A stretch of DNA of 5,865 nt. Source: Clostridiales bacterium (GTDB taxonomy: Bacteria; Bacillota; Clostridia; Christensenellales; Aristaeellaceae). This document shows positions 1-5,017 of the stretch, piece by piece. Where the stretch lies: positions 1-5,865 of the forward strand of contig JALFHA010000071.1 of assembly GCA_022776785.1 (NCBI GenBank), given 5' to 3'. Within the stretch, counting starts at the first letter, position 1, and each line of letters begins with the position of its first letter. Under the pieces are notes generated by a model. It searched no databases. It was not told where the DNA came from and was given only the letters and a program-made list of their open reading frames with translations. The translations under genes and the position numbers were made by a program.

Positions 1-463
1 GACCATGGTGGCCGAAAGCGCCCTGCTGGAGGCCAACATGAGCCGCGCAGACCGCAAGAAAAAGGTGGATATGGTGGCGGCGGTCGTCATCCTCCAGTCC
101 TATCTGGACGCGCAGGCCGCGAGGACGGCAGCGCAGCAGCAGGATGAGGATGAGCCTGCGCCGGATGAGCAGGAGAATGACGGCATCCTCGGCGGCGCGC
201 AGGACGGCGACGTGCTGGAGATGGAGGACGAGGACGGCAATATCCTCCGCTTTGAGCTGAGCGCCGAAATCGCTTACAGAGACGAGCAATACGTCCTGCT
301 CGTGTGCACGCAGGGCGCGGGCGATGTGCAGGAAAATGAGAGCGTCATCATGCGCTGCGTGACGGACGATGACGGCGAGCCCTGCTATCAGTCGCTCGAT
401 GACGAGCGGCTCATCGACGCCGTTTACGCGGCATATCTGCGCCAGAGCGAGAAAGAGGACTGA
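1..463 (+). CDS. ruvX: RuvX/YqgF (Holliday junction resolvase-like) C-terminus fused to a DUF1292 domain, 5'-partial
   Basis: The gene enters from the left edge. The reading frame is open from base 2, and the ATG at 5 is most likely internal: the preceding codon is Thr, giving T-M-V-A-E, which matches the LTTM-A-E stretch inside RuvX proteins such as B. subtilis YrrK. Counting from that Met, residues 9-36 (ANMSRADRKKK, then VDMVAAVVILQSYLDA) are the typical RuvX C-terminus, including the conserved Asp of the VDxxAAVxIL helix, thought to be an active-site residue of this RNase H-fold family, which acts on Holliday junctions and in rRNA processing. RuvX normally stops about here. This protein instead runs through a Gln/Asp/Glu-rich linker (about 38-66) into an acidic DUF1292-like domain (about 67-145: DVLEMEDEDGNILRFEL, YVLLV, a later MRCV strand and a C-terminal helix). 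In B. subtilis ruvX and the DUF1292 gene yrzB are adjacent but separate, so this looks like a fusion of neighbours. DUF1292 function is unknown. Stop is TGA at 461-463. Confidence 0.85.
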   Translation, partial: TMVAESALLEANMSRADRKKKVDMVAAVVILQSYLDAQAARTAAQQQDEDEPAPDEQENDGILGGAQDGDVLEMEDEDGNILRFELSAEIAYRDEQYVLLVCTQGAGDVQENESVIMRCVTDDDGEPCYQSLDDERLIDAVYAAYLRQSEKED

Positions 464-509
464 GCGCCCGCACATCGGGCGCGGGAATAACGAAAGCAAA
501 GCGGCTTTC
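464..509 (+). other. Two small hairpins between the ruvX fusion and the DUF1292 gene
   Basis: Right after the stop codon, GCGCCCG (464-470) pairs perfectly with CGGGCGC (476-482) around a 5-nt loop. A second hairpin pairs GAAAGC (492-497) with GCTTTC (504-509), ending just before the next ribosome binding site. Neither is followed by a U-run, so I do not call a terminator. The first could be an mRNA-stabilising or processing hairpin between cotranscribed genes; the second lies next to the Shine-Dalgarno region and might tune initiation of the next gene. Confidence 0.5.
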
Positions 510-523
510 AGAAAGGCGGCAGG

Positions 524-907
524 ATGGCCAATACGCGATTTGACAGGGATGAGGAATGGGTGGAGATCAGCGACGGCGAGGGTCGAAGGGCCTCCATGCG
601 CATCCTGTCCACCGTGCACATGGACAGCCACGATTACTATGTGCTCGGCAACCCGAAGGAGCAGGAGGGCCGCGTGGAGATCGACGGCTTCCTGATCGTG
701 CGCGAGGATGAGACGCCCGACGGCGCCAAGCAGTATGTGGTGGCGCAGGATGAGGACGAAATCGAGCGCGTGGTGGGCGGCTTCGTCGTGCAGAGAATCC
801 TTCGGGGCATCGCCGAGGCCGGCGAGGAGGAGGAGAGCGCCCCCTGCGGCGGACATCACGCGCCGGGAGAGTTCTGCGTCTGCGGCGATCCCGAGCTGCT
901 GCAATAA
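524..907 (+). CDS. DUF1292-like small acidic protein with Cys/His-rich tail
   Basis: A 127-residue protein of unknown function. The ATG at 524 follows a purine-rich GGCGGCAGG stretch that can serve as ribosome binding site. The body (about 8-100) has the DUF1292 pattern: an acidic start (EEWVEISDGEG), a strand pair with a turn (MRILSTVHMDSHDYYVLG), a second pair (VEIDGFLIVREDE, QYVVAQDEDEIERVV) and a C-terminal helix. The tail carries C108, H111, H112, C118 and C120, a C-x2-HH-x5-C-x-C arrangement that could bind a metal ion; that is inference from spacing only. It follows the RuvX-DUF1292 fusion by 60 nt on the same strand, so the two probably form an operon and this is a second, free-standing copy of the same domain type. 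DUF1292 assignment rests on the pattern and neighbourhood and is moderately sure; coding status is well supported by codon use. Confidence 0.75.
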   Translation: MANTRFDRDEEWVEISDGEGRRASMRILSTVHMDSHDYYVLGNPKEQEGRVEIDGFLIVREDETPDGAKQYVVAQDEDEIERVVGGFVVQRILRGIAEAGEEEESAPCGGHHAPGEFCVCGDPELLQ

Positions 908-1046
908 GCGGCCAGACGGGTCAAAGGCGGGCGGCAAATGCTTCTGCATTCGGCCAGCACTGCGATTTTTCGCACTCTTTCTCCGCGGGCGCCTGCGGAG
1001 CAGCTCCCAAGCAGCTCCCCACAGGCGAAAAATCCGAATTTTCCGC
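908..1046 (+). other. Non-coding region between the ruvX and phe operons with several hairpins
   Basis: I see no gene here. Three small hairpins are visible: GGC(933-935)/GCC(953-955) enclosing AATGC(937-941)/GCATT(946-950); TGCGA(961-965)/TCGCA(970-974) with a TTTT loop, followed by a pyrimidine-rich CTCTTTCTCC; and CTCCGC(981-986)/GCGGAG(995-1000). None has a clean downstream U-run, so no single one is a convincing intrinsic terminator for the upstream genes. The 961-974 hairpin is the best of these weak candidates. The end of the region also holds a direct repeat and an inverted repeat, listed separately. Confidence 0.45.
1000..1019. repeat. 9-bp direct repeat with 11-bp period
   Basis: GCAGCTCCC occurs at 1000-1008 and again at 1011-1019 with AA between. 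The 11-bp period is about one helical turn, so both copies face the same side of the DNA. They lie roughly 30-45 bp upstream of the -35 hexamer of the phe promoter. This could be a tandem activator or repressor site or a chance duplication; no regulator is indicated. Confidence 0.4.
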
Positions 1047-1049
1047 TTG
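1022..1049. repeat. Long imperfect inverted repeat abutting the phe promoter -35
   Basis: Arms of 12 positions flank a 4-nt centre (CCGA, 1034-1037): CAGGCGAAAAAT (1022-1033) against ATTTTCCGCTTG (1038-1049). One position mismatches (A1028/C1043) and one is a G-T wobble (1024/1047). The right arm overlaps the first bases of the -35 hexamer. As RNA it would fold into a hairpin with an A/U-rich tip and could be the upstream operon's terminator, but the bases after it (CCTTTGG) are a poor U-run. As DNA it could be an operator. Confidence 0.45.
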
Positions 1050-1075
1050 CCTTTGGCGATAAAATCCTGTATAAT
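1047..1075 (+). promoter_or_regulatory. Sigma-A-type promoter of the pheST operon
   Basis: A perfect -10 box TATAAT (1070-1075) lies 17 bp from a -35 box TTGCCT (1047-1052, four of six matches to TTGACA). The predicted start of transcription is about 1082-1083, just ahead of the first strand of the T-box Stem I at 1095. The position directly upstream of the leader strongly supports it. Confidence 0.85.
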
Positions 1076-1282
1076 ACGCTCTAAAGGCTGAGAATGAGAC
1101 AAGGCCCGCAGGCAGACGGTCTCAAGAGAGGGCGGAACGAGGCTGCAATTTCGCCCAGAGCGTCGCGGGAAATTCACTCAGGAGCTGCCCCGCTGAACAG
1201 GTAGGTGGGGACGGACGACCCGTTATCGAATCAGAGGCCTTACCGCGCATCCTGCCATAGCCGATGCGCGCGAGGTGAAATT

Positions 1283-1317
1283 GGGTGGTACCACGGGGAA
1301 TACCAGGTCCTCGTCCC
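1283..1317 (+). promoter_or_regulatory. T-box antiterminator
   Basis: The alternative fold to the terminator. Helix A1 pairs GGG (1283-1285) with CCC (1315-1317). The classic 7-nt bulge TGGTACC is at 1286-1292. Helix A2 pairs ACGGGGA (1293-1299) with TCCTCGT (1308-1314), including one G-U pair. The 3' strand (1308-1317) is the same stretch used by the 5' arm of the terminator, so the two structures exclude each other. tRNA-Phe acceptor-end binding to the bulge would stabilise this form. Confidence 0.9.
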
Positions 1318-1343
1318 TTTGCGGACGTGGGCCTTTTGTTTTT
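1306..1343 (+). terminator. Intrinsic terminator of the pheST T-box attenuator
   Basis: GGTCCTCGTCC (1306-1316) pairs with GGACGTGGGCC (1323-1333) around a 6-nt loop, with one U-U mismatch (1311/1328) and one G-U pair (1308/1331). It is followed directly by TTTTGTTTTT (1334-1343). This is the default OFF structure when tRNA-Phe is charged. Confidence 0.95.
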
Positions 1344-1344
1344 C

Positions 1345-1424
1345 CCCTGAAAGCAGAAATGCAGGGAACGGCATCGATGAAGCGGCAATGGCTGCTTTTG
1401 AAGAAAGAGGAGGAATACCGTCAC
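1345..1424 (+). other. pheS 5' untranslated stretch with hairpins and strong ribosome binding site
   Basis: Between the attenuator and pheS, CCCTG (1345-1349) can pair with CAGGG (1362-1366). A stronger hairpin pairs AAGCGGC (1380-1386) with GCTGCTT (1391-1397) around AATG, with one G-U pair. It is followed by only two more Ts (1398-1399), too few for a good terminator. The ribosome binding site AGGAGG is at 1408-1413, 11 nt before the ATG at 1425, and decides that start over in-frame ATGs at 1359, 1377 and 1431. Confidence 0.6.
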
Positions 1425-2459
1425 ATGGATATGCAAGAGCAACTGCGCAGAATTCAGGAGGAGGCCGTGGCCCAGCTCGAGGGTGTCAGGGACAGGGCCG
1501 GACTGGACGCGCTCAGGCTGAAGCTGCTGGGCAAGAAGGGCGATCTGACGACGCTGCTGCGCTCGATGGGCCAGCTGCCCGCCGAGGAGCGCCCAAAGGC
1601 CGGTCAGATGATTAACGCCGTCCGCGAAAGGCTGACCGAGCAGATGGGCGAGCTGGATGCGAAAATCAAGCGCCTCGAGCAGCAGAAGAAGCTCGAGCGC
1701 GAGGCGATTGACGTCACCGAGCCGCGCCCGCACACGGCGGAGGGCTGCGTGCATCCCGTGTCGCTGGTGCGCAGGCAGCTGTGCGACGTATTCACCAGCA
1801 TGGGCTTTGACGTGGTGGAGGGCCCGGAGGTGGAGCTTGACCTCTTCAACTTCGAGCTGCTCAACCTGCCCAAGAACCACCCCGCCCGCGACGCGCAGGA
1901 CACCTTCTACTTCGAGGACAACATCGTGCTGCGCACGCACACCTCTCCCGTGCAGGCGCGCACCATGCTCTCGCGCAAGCCGCCCATCCGCATCGTCTGC
2001 CCGGGCCGCGTGTACCGCGCCGACGAGGTGGATGCGACGCATTCTCCGGTCTTCCATCAGATGGAGGGCCTGGTGATCGACGAGGACGTGACGATGGCCG
2101 ACCTCAAGGGCACGCTCGACGCGTTTGCCAAGTCGCTCTACGGCGAGGATGTGACGACGCGCTTCCGCCCGTCGTTCTTCCCGTTCACCGAGCCGTCCGC
2201 CGAGGTCGATCTGACGTGCGTAAACTGCCACGGCAAGGGCTGCCGTGTGTGCAAGGGCACGGGCTGGATTGAGGTGCTCGGCGCGGGAATGGTCAACCCC
2301 AAGGTGCTGGACATGTGCGGCATCGACAGCAGGAAGTACAAGGGCTTTGCCTTCGGCGTGGGCCTTGAACGCATCGCCATGCTGCGCTACGGCATCACGG
2401 ACATGCGCGCGCTCTACGAGGGCGATGTGCGTTTCCTGTCCCAGTTCCGCGAGGATTGA
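1425..2459 (+). CDS. pheS: Phenylalanyl-tRNA synthetase alpha subunit
   Basis: Catalytic subunit of the cytoplasmic alpha2-beta2 enzyme that activates Phe with ATP and charges tRNA-Phe. The protein is 344 residues, the usual family length. Residues 1-95 form the N-terminal helical coiled-coil arm that contacts tRNA, with the GKKGDLTTLL element at 36-45. The class II catalytic core follows: GFDVVEGPEVELD (127-139), the FNFELLNLPKNHPARDAQDTFY block (141-162), LRTHTSPVQARTM (169-181), motif 2 as GRVYRADEVDATHSPVFHQMEG (194-215), RPSFFPFTEPSAEVD (248-262) and motif 3 GFAFGVGLERIAML (307-320), whose Ala309 is the pocket position equivalent to E. coli Ala294. C265, C268, C273 and C276 form a C-x2-C-x4-C-x2-C loop seen in Bacillus-type PheS and possibly metal binding. 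The ATG at 1425 is chosen from AGGAGG at 1408-1413; upstream in-frame ATGs would add a non-conserved tail and lack this signal. It is followed by pheT after 33 nt and controlled by the T-box. Confidence 0.98.
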   Translation: MDMQEQLRRIQEEAVAQLEGVRDRAGLDALRLKLLGKKGDLTTLLRSMGQLPAEERPKAGQMINAVRERLTEQMGELDAKIKRLEQQKKLEREAIDVTEPRPHTAEGCVHPVSLVRRQLCDVFTSMGFDVVEGPEVELDLFNFELLNLPKNHPARDAQDTFYFEDNIVLRTHTSPVQARTMLSRKPPIRIVCPGRVYRADEVDATHSPVFHQMEGLVIDEDVTMADLKGTLDAFAKSLYGEDVTTRFRPSFFPFTEPSAEVDLTCVNCHGKGCRVCKGTGWIEVLGAGMVNPKVLDMCGIDSRKYKGFAFGVGLERIAMLRYGITDMRALYEGDVRFLSQFRED

Positions 2460-2492
2460 GCAAGCAGAGCGAATGTTTGGAGGAATAAAGCG

Positions 2493-4886
2493 ATGAAGGT
2501 ACCGATGCAATGGATCCGGCAGTATACGGACGTGGACGTGACTGCCGAGGAATTTCAGAATGCGATGATTATGCACGGCACGGGCGTGGAGGGCTATGAG
2601 GACCAGAACGAGGCCGTGCAGAACGTGGTCGTTGGCAAAATCCTCTCCGTGCGCAAGCACGAGAACTCCGATCACATGGTGATCTGTTCCGTGGACGTGG
2701 GCGAGGCCGAGCCGCTGCAGATCGTCACCGGCGCGCCGAACGTGCACGAGGGCGACCTCGTGCCTGTGGCGAAGGTGGGCGCCGTGCTGCCCGGCGGCAT
2801 CAAAATCAAGAAGGGCAAGCTGCGCGGCGTGGATTCCTACGGCATGTGCTGCTCCGGCCCGGAGATCGGCGTGCCGGATTATCTCTATCCGTCCGTGGGC
2901 GACAAAGGGTTGCTGATCTTCCATGAGGACTATGCGCCTGGCACGGACGTGCGCGCCATCCTCGGCGTGGACGACACGATCGTCGATTTTGAGATTCTCG
3001 CCAACCGCCCCGACTGCCTGAGCGTGTGGGGCGTAGCGCGCGAGGCTGCCGTGACGATCAATAAGCCGTTCGTCAAGCCGGACATTCAGGTGCAGACCGT
3101 GCCCGGAAAGATGAGCGACTATGTAACCATCGACGTGCAGGATACCGACCTGTGCCCGCGCTACTGCGCCCGCATCATCAAGAACGTCAAGATCGGCCCC
3201 TCGCCGATGTGGATGCGCAAGGCGCTGGCCGCAAGCGGCGTGCGCGCCATCAACAACATCGTGGACATCACCAACTATGTGATGCTGGAAACGGGCCATC
3301 CGATGCACGCCTTCGACATGGCGAAGGTGAAGGACAAGCACATCATCGTGCGCCGCGCCAACGAGGGCGAGACGATTGTGACGCTCGACGGCAAGGAGCG
3401 CGCGCTGACAACCGACATGCTGATGATCGCCGACCAGACGAACGCGACGGGCATCGCCGGCGTGATGGGCGGCGAGGAATCCGAGATCACCGAGGGCACG
3501 ACGACGGTCATGTTCGAGATTGCGGCGTTTGACCGCACCAATATCCGCCTGACGACGCGTGCGCTCGGCCTGCGCACGGAGGCCTCCGGCCGCTTTGAGC
3601 GCGGCGTCTGCGCCGCGACCTGCCGAGAGGCGGCCGACCGTGCCTGCCAGCTCGTCAACATGCTGGACGCCGGAGAGGTCATCGACGACGTGTACGACTG
3701 CTATCCGAACCCCAAGCCCGTGCAGCCGGTGACCGCTTCCGTAGCGCGCATCAACTCGCGTATCGGCCTTGAGGTGCCCGGCGAGGAGATGGCGCGCATC
3801 CTGACGGCGCTGTACATGGATGTGACGCTCGACGGCGATACGCTGACCGTCGTGCCGCCCGATTTCCGCGAGGACATCGAGAACGAGGCCGACCTCTCCG
3901 AGGAGGTGCTGCGCATCTACGGTTACGAGCACATCCATTCGACGCTGCTGCGCGGGCAGACCGCGCCGGGCACGCGCAACCCGCACATGCTCATGAGCGA
4001 CAAGGTATGCCGCATCCTGACGGGCAAGGGCTTCTATGAAATCAGCAATTTCTCGTTCATCAGCCCCAAGCTCATCGAGAAGCTGAATCTCAAGCCGGGC
4101 GACAAGCGCCTCAAGCCCCTTGCGCTGCTCAACCCGCTGGGCGAGGATACAAGTGTCATGCGCTCCACGCTCGTGCCGTCGATGCTGGGCACGGTTGCGC
4201 TCAATCAGAGCCGCAACAACGAAAAGGCGCTGCTCTTTGAGATCGGCCCGGTCTTTGACGCCGCAGAGCGCAAGGCGGGCGAGCTGCCGCACGAGCAATC
4301 CACCCTGTGCCTGAGCGCTTACGGCGAGGGCGTGGACTTTTACCTCGTGCGCGACGTGGTGCTCGAGATGCTTGCGCGCTTCGGCGTGGCGTGTGAGATC
4401 GTGCCGGGCGCAGAGCCGTATCATCATCCGGGCCGCGCGGCGCGCGTTATGGCGGGCGATGCCTGCATCGCCACCGTGGCCGAGGTGCATCCCGACGTGA
4501 TGGCGGCCTTCGACATCACCCGCCGCACGGTCATCGCGGAGGTCAATCTCGAAATGCTCTGCGCGCTGCGCGTCAAGATGGGCCATGTCCGCAGCCTGCC
4601 CAAATTCCCGGCTGTCACGCGCGACATCGCGCTGGTGATGGACGAGAGCGTGACGGTCGGCGCGGTGCTCGCGTGCATCCGCAAGCATGGAAGCGCGCTG
4701 CTGGAAAAGGCGGAGATGTTCGATATCTACCGCGGCGCGCAGCTGCTGCCGGGCAAGAAGTCCGTGGCCATCTCGCTGAGCTTCCGCAACGCGGAGCGCA
4801 CGCTTTCCGACGACGACGTGAACCCGGTGATGAAGAAGATCCTCGCTGCCTGCGAAAAGGAGCTTAGCGCGGTGCTGCGCGCCTGA
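2493..4886 (+). CDS. pheT: Phenylalanyl-tRNA synthetase beta subunit
   Basis: Large subunit of the PheRS heterotetramer; it binds tRNA-Phe and hydrolyses mischarged Tyr-tRNA-Phe. Length is 797 residues, as expected for a full bacterial PheT, and no domain is missing. In order: the N-terminal segment (1-39); an EMAPII-like tRNA-binding OB domain (about 40-150, with VVVGKILSVRKHENSDHM and the GVDSYGMCCSGPEIG loop); the B3/B4 editing domain (about 205-375, with GHPMHAFD at 268-275 and IAGVMGGEESEI at 321-332 lining the editing site); the B5 domain (about 405-475, with DFREDIENEADLSEEVLRIYGY at 457-478); a catalytic-like core (about 490-690); and a C-terminal ferredoxin-fold anticodon-binding domain (about 704-797, starting KFPAVTRDIA). 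The ATG at 2493 lies 8 nt after GGAGGA (2479-2484). It is in the T-box-controlled operon with pheS. Confidence 0.98.
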   Translation: MKVPMQWIRQYTDVDVTAEEFQNAMIMHGTGVEGYEDQNEAVQNVVVGKILSVRKHENSDHMVICSVDVGEAEPLQIVTGAPNVHEGDLVPVAKVGAVLPGGIKIKKGKLRGVDSYGMCCSGPEIGVPDYLYPSVGDKGLLIFHEDYAPGTDVRAILGVDDTIVDFEILANRPDCLSVWGVAREAAVTINKPFVKPDIQVQTVPGKMSDYVTIDVQDTDLCPRYCARIIKNVKIGPSPMWMRKALAASGVRAINNIVDITNYVMLETGHPMHAFDMAKVKDKHIIVRRANEGETIVTLDGKERALTTDMLMIADQTNATGIAGVMGGEESEITEGTTTVMFEIAAFDRTNIRLTTRALGLRTEASGRFERGVCAATCREAADRACQLVNMLDAGEVIDDVYDCYPNPKPVQPVTASVARINSRIGLEVPGEEMARILTALYMDVTLDGDTLTVVPPDFREDIENEADLSEEVLRIYGYEHIHSTLLRGQTAPGTRNPHMLMSDKVCRILTGKGFYEISNFSFISPKLIEKLNLKPGDKRLKPLALLNPLGEDTSVMRSTLVPSMLGTVALNQSRNNEKALLFEIGPVFDAAERKAGELPHEQSTLCLSAYGEGVDFYLVRDVVLEMLARFGVACEIVPGAEPYHHPGRAARVMAGDACIATVAEVHPDVMAAFDITRRTVIAEVNLEMLCALRVKMGHVRSLPKFPAVTRDIALVMDESVTVGAVLACIRKHGSALLEKAEMFDIYRGAQLLPGKKSVAISLSFRNAERTLSDDDVNPVMKKILAACEKELSAVLRA

Positions 4887-4899
4887 GCCCGCGTCTAAA

Positions 4900-4914
4900 C
4901 CGGCATGATGCCGG
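4900..4914 (+). other. GC-rich hairpin after pheT
   Basis: CCGGC (4900-4904) pairs with GCCGG (4910-4914) around ATGAT; as DNA it is a 15-bp near-perfect palindrome. It starts 14 nt after the pheT stop. No U-run follows, so it is unlikely to end transcription. It may protect the pheST mRNA 3' end or be part of the larger structured region that follows. Confidence 0.5.
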
Positions 4915-4923
4915 CTGCATCAC

Positions 4924-4986
4924 CGACCAAGTGACGTAAGTCCCGCTGCTTTGTGGTCGAGTCCGAGGCTTTGCAGAAGGACTTAC
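4924..4986 (+). ncRNA. Candidate structured RNA element in the pheT-aroE gap
   Basis: Three strong pairings occur in 63 nt. P1: GTAAGTCC (4936-4943) with GGACTTAC (4979-4986), 8 bp perfect, with CTGC(4946-4949)/GCAG(4973-4976) inside it. P2: CGACCA (4924-4929) with TGGTCG (4954-4959), which crosses P1 and so forms either a pseudoknot or an alternative fold. P3: a second copy of AGTCC (4960-4964) that can also pair with GGACT (4979-4983), competing with P1 and stacking directly on P2. The arrangement looks like a two-state leader for aroE or a compact pseudoknot. I do not recognise it as a known riboswitch, and chance pairing in GC-rich DNA cannot be excluded by eye. Confidence 0.35.
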
Positions 4987-5017
4987 ACCGTAAAACACTG
5001 TGAAGGGAGTGCCCACT

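Larger units (their letters stand above)
1083..1343 (+). promoter_or_regulatory. T-box leader riboswitch, tRNA-Phe specific (UUC specifier)
   Basis: A complete T-box leader that senses uncharged tRNA-Phe and controls pheST by transcription antitermination. Stem I can be drawn: base TGAG(1095-1098)/CTCA(1177-1180); specifier loop 1099-1104 and 1170-1176; helix CCCGC(1105-1109)/GCGGG(1165-1169); GACG(1115-1118)/CGTC(1161-1164); CTC(1121-1123)/GAG(1158-1160); an AG-rich bulge AAGAGA (1124-1129); and a distal helix GGGCG(1130-1134)/CGCCC(1152-1156). The specifier codon is TTC at 1173-1175, followed by the usual A. The GGAGC motif follows at 1181-1185. Stem III is CGCGCAT(1244-1250)/ATGCGCG(1264-1270). 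The T-box sequence TTGGGTGGTACCACGG lies at 1281-1296; its TGGT would pair with an ACCA 3' end, consistent with discriminator A73 expected for tRNA-Phe. Stem II lies within about 1198-1243 but I could not assign its pairing with confidence. The start is inferred from the promoter. Confidence 0.95.

Noticed and set aside
5..463. The ATG at 5 as true start of a 152-residue protein
   Set aside because: The codons before and after it match the interior of RuvX, the frame is open to the window edge, and there is no room to see a ribosome binding site.
464..482. GC-rich hairpin as terminator of the ruvX fusion gene
   Set aside because: It is followed by GGGAATAACG, with no U-run, and the next gene on the same strand begins 41 nt later.
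1275..1424. Longer N-terminal version of pheS starting at 1275, 1359 or 1377
   Set aside because: The extension overlaps the T-box and terminator (1275) or has no good Shine-Dalgarno sequence. The start at 1425 follows AGGAGG and gives the normal family length.
1122..4688. A 1188-codon open frame on the minus strand spanning pheS and most of pheT
   Set aside because: It lies exactly antisense to two strongly conserved genes. Its His/Ala/Arg/Leu-rich low-complexity translation is what the complement of GC-rich, biased codons gives, and it runs through the T-box leader. No domain is recognisable.
4905..4934. Nine-residue ORF (MMPAASPTK) as an aroE leader peptide
   Set aside because: It has no ribosome binding site and no Phe, Tyr or Trp codons, so it gives no reason to expect amino-acid attenuation.
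4954..4964. tRNA T-arm-like GGTCGAGTCC, possible tRNA or attachment-site remnant
   Set aside because: It lacks the TT of the T-loop, and no acceptor stem, D-arm or anticodon arm fits around it. The bases are better explained by the pairings of the intergenic RNA element.
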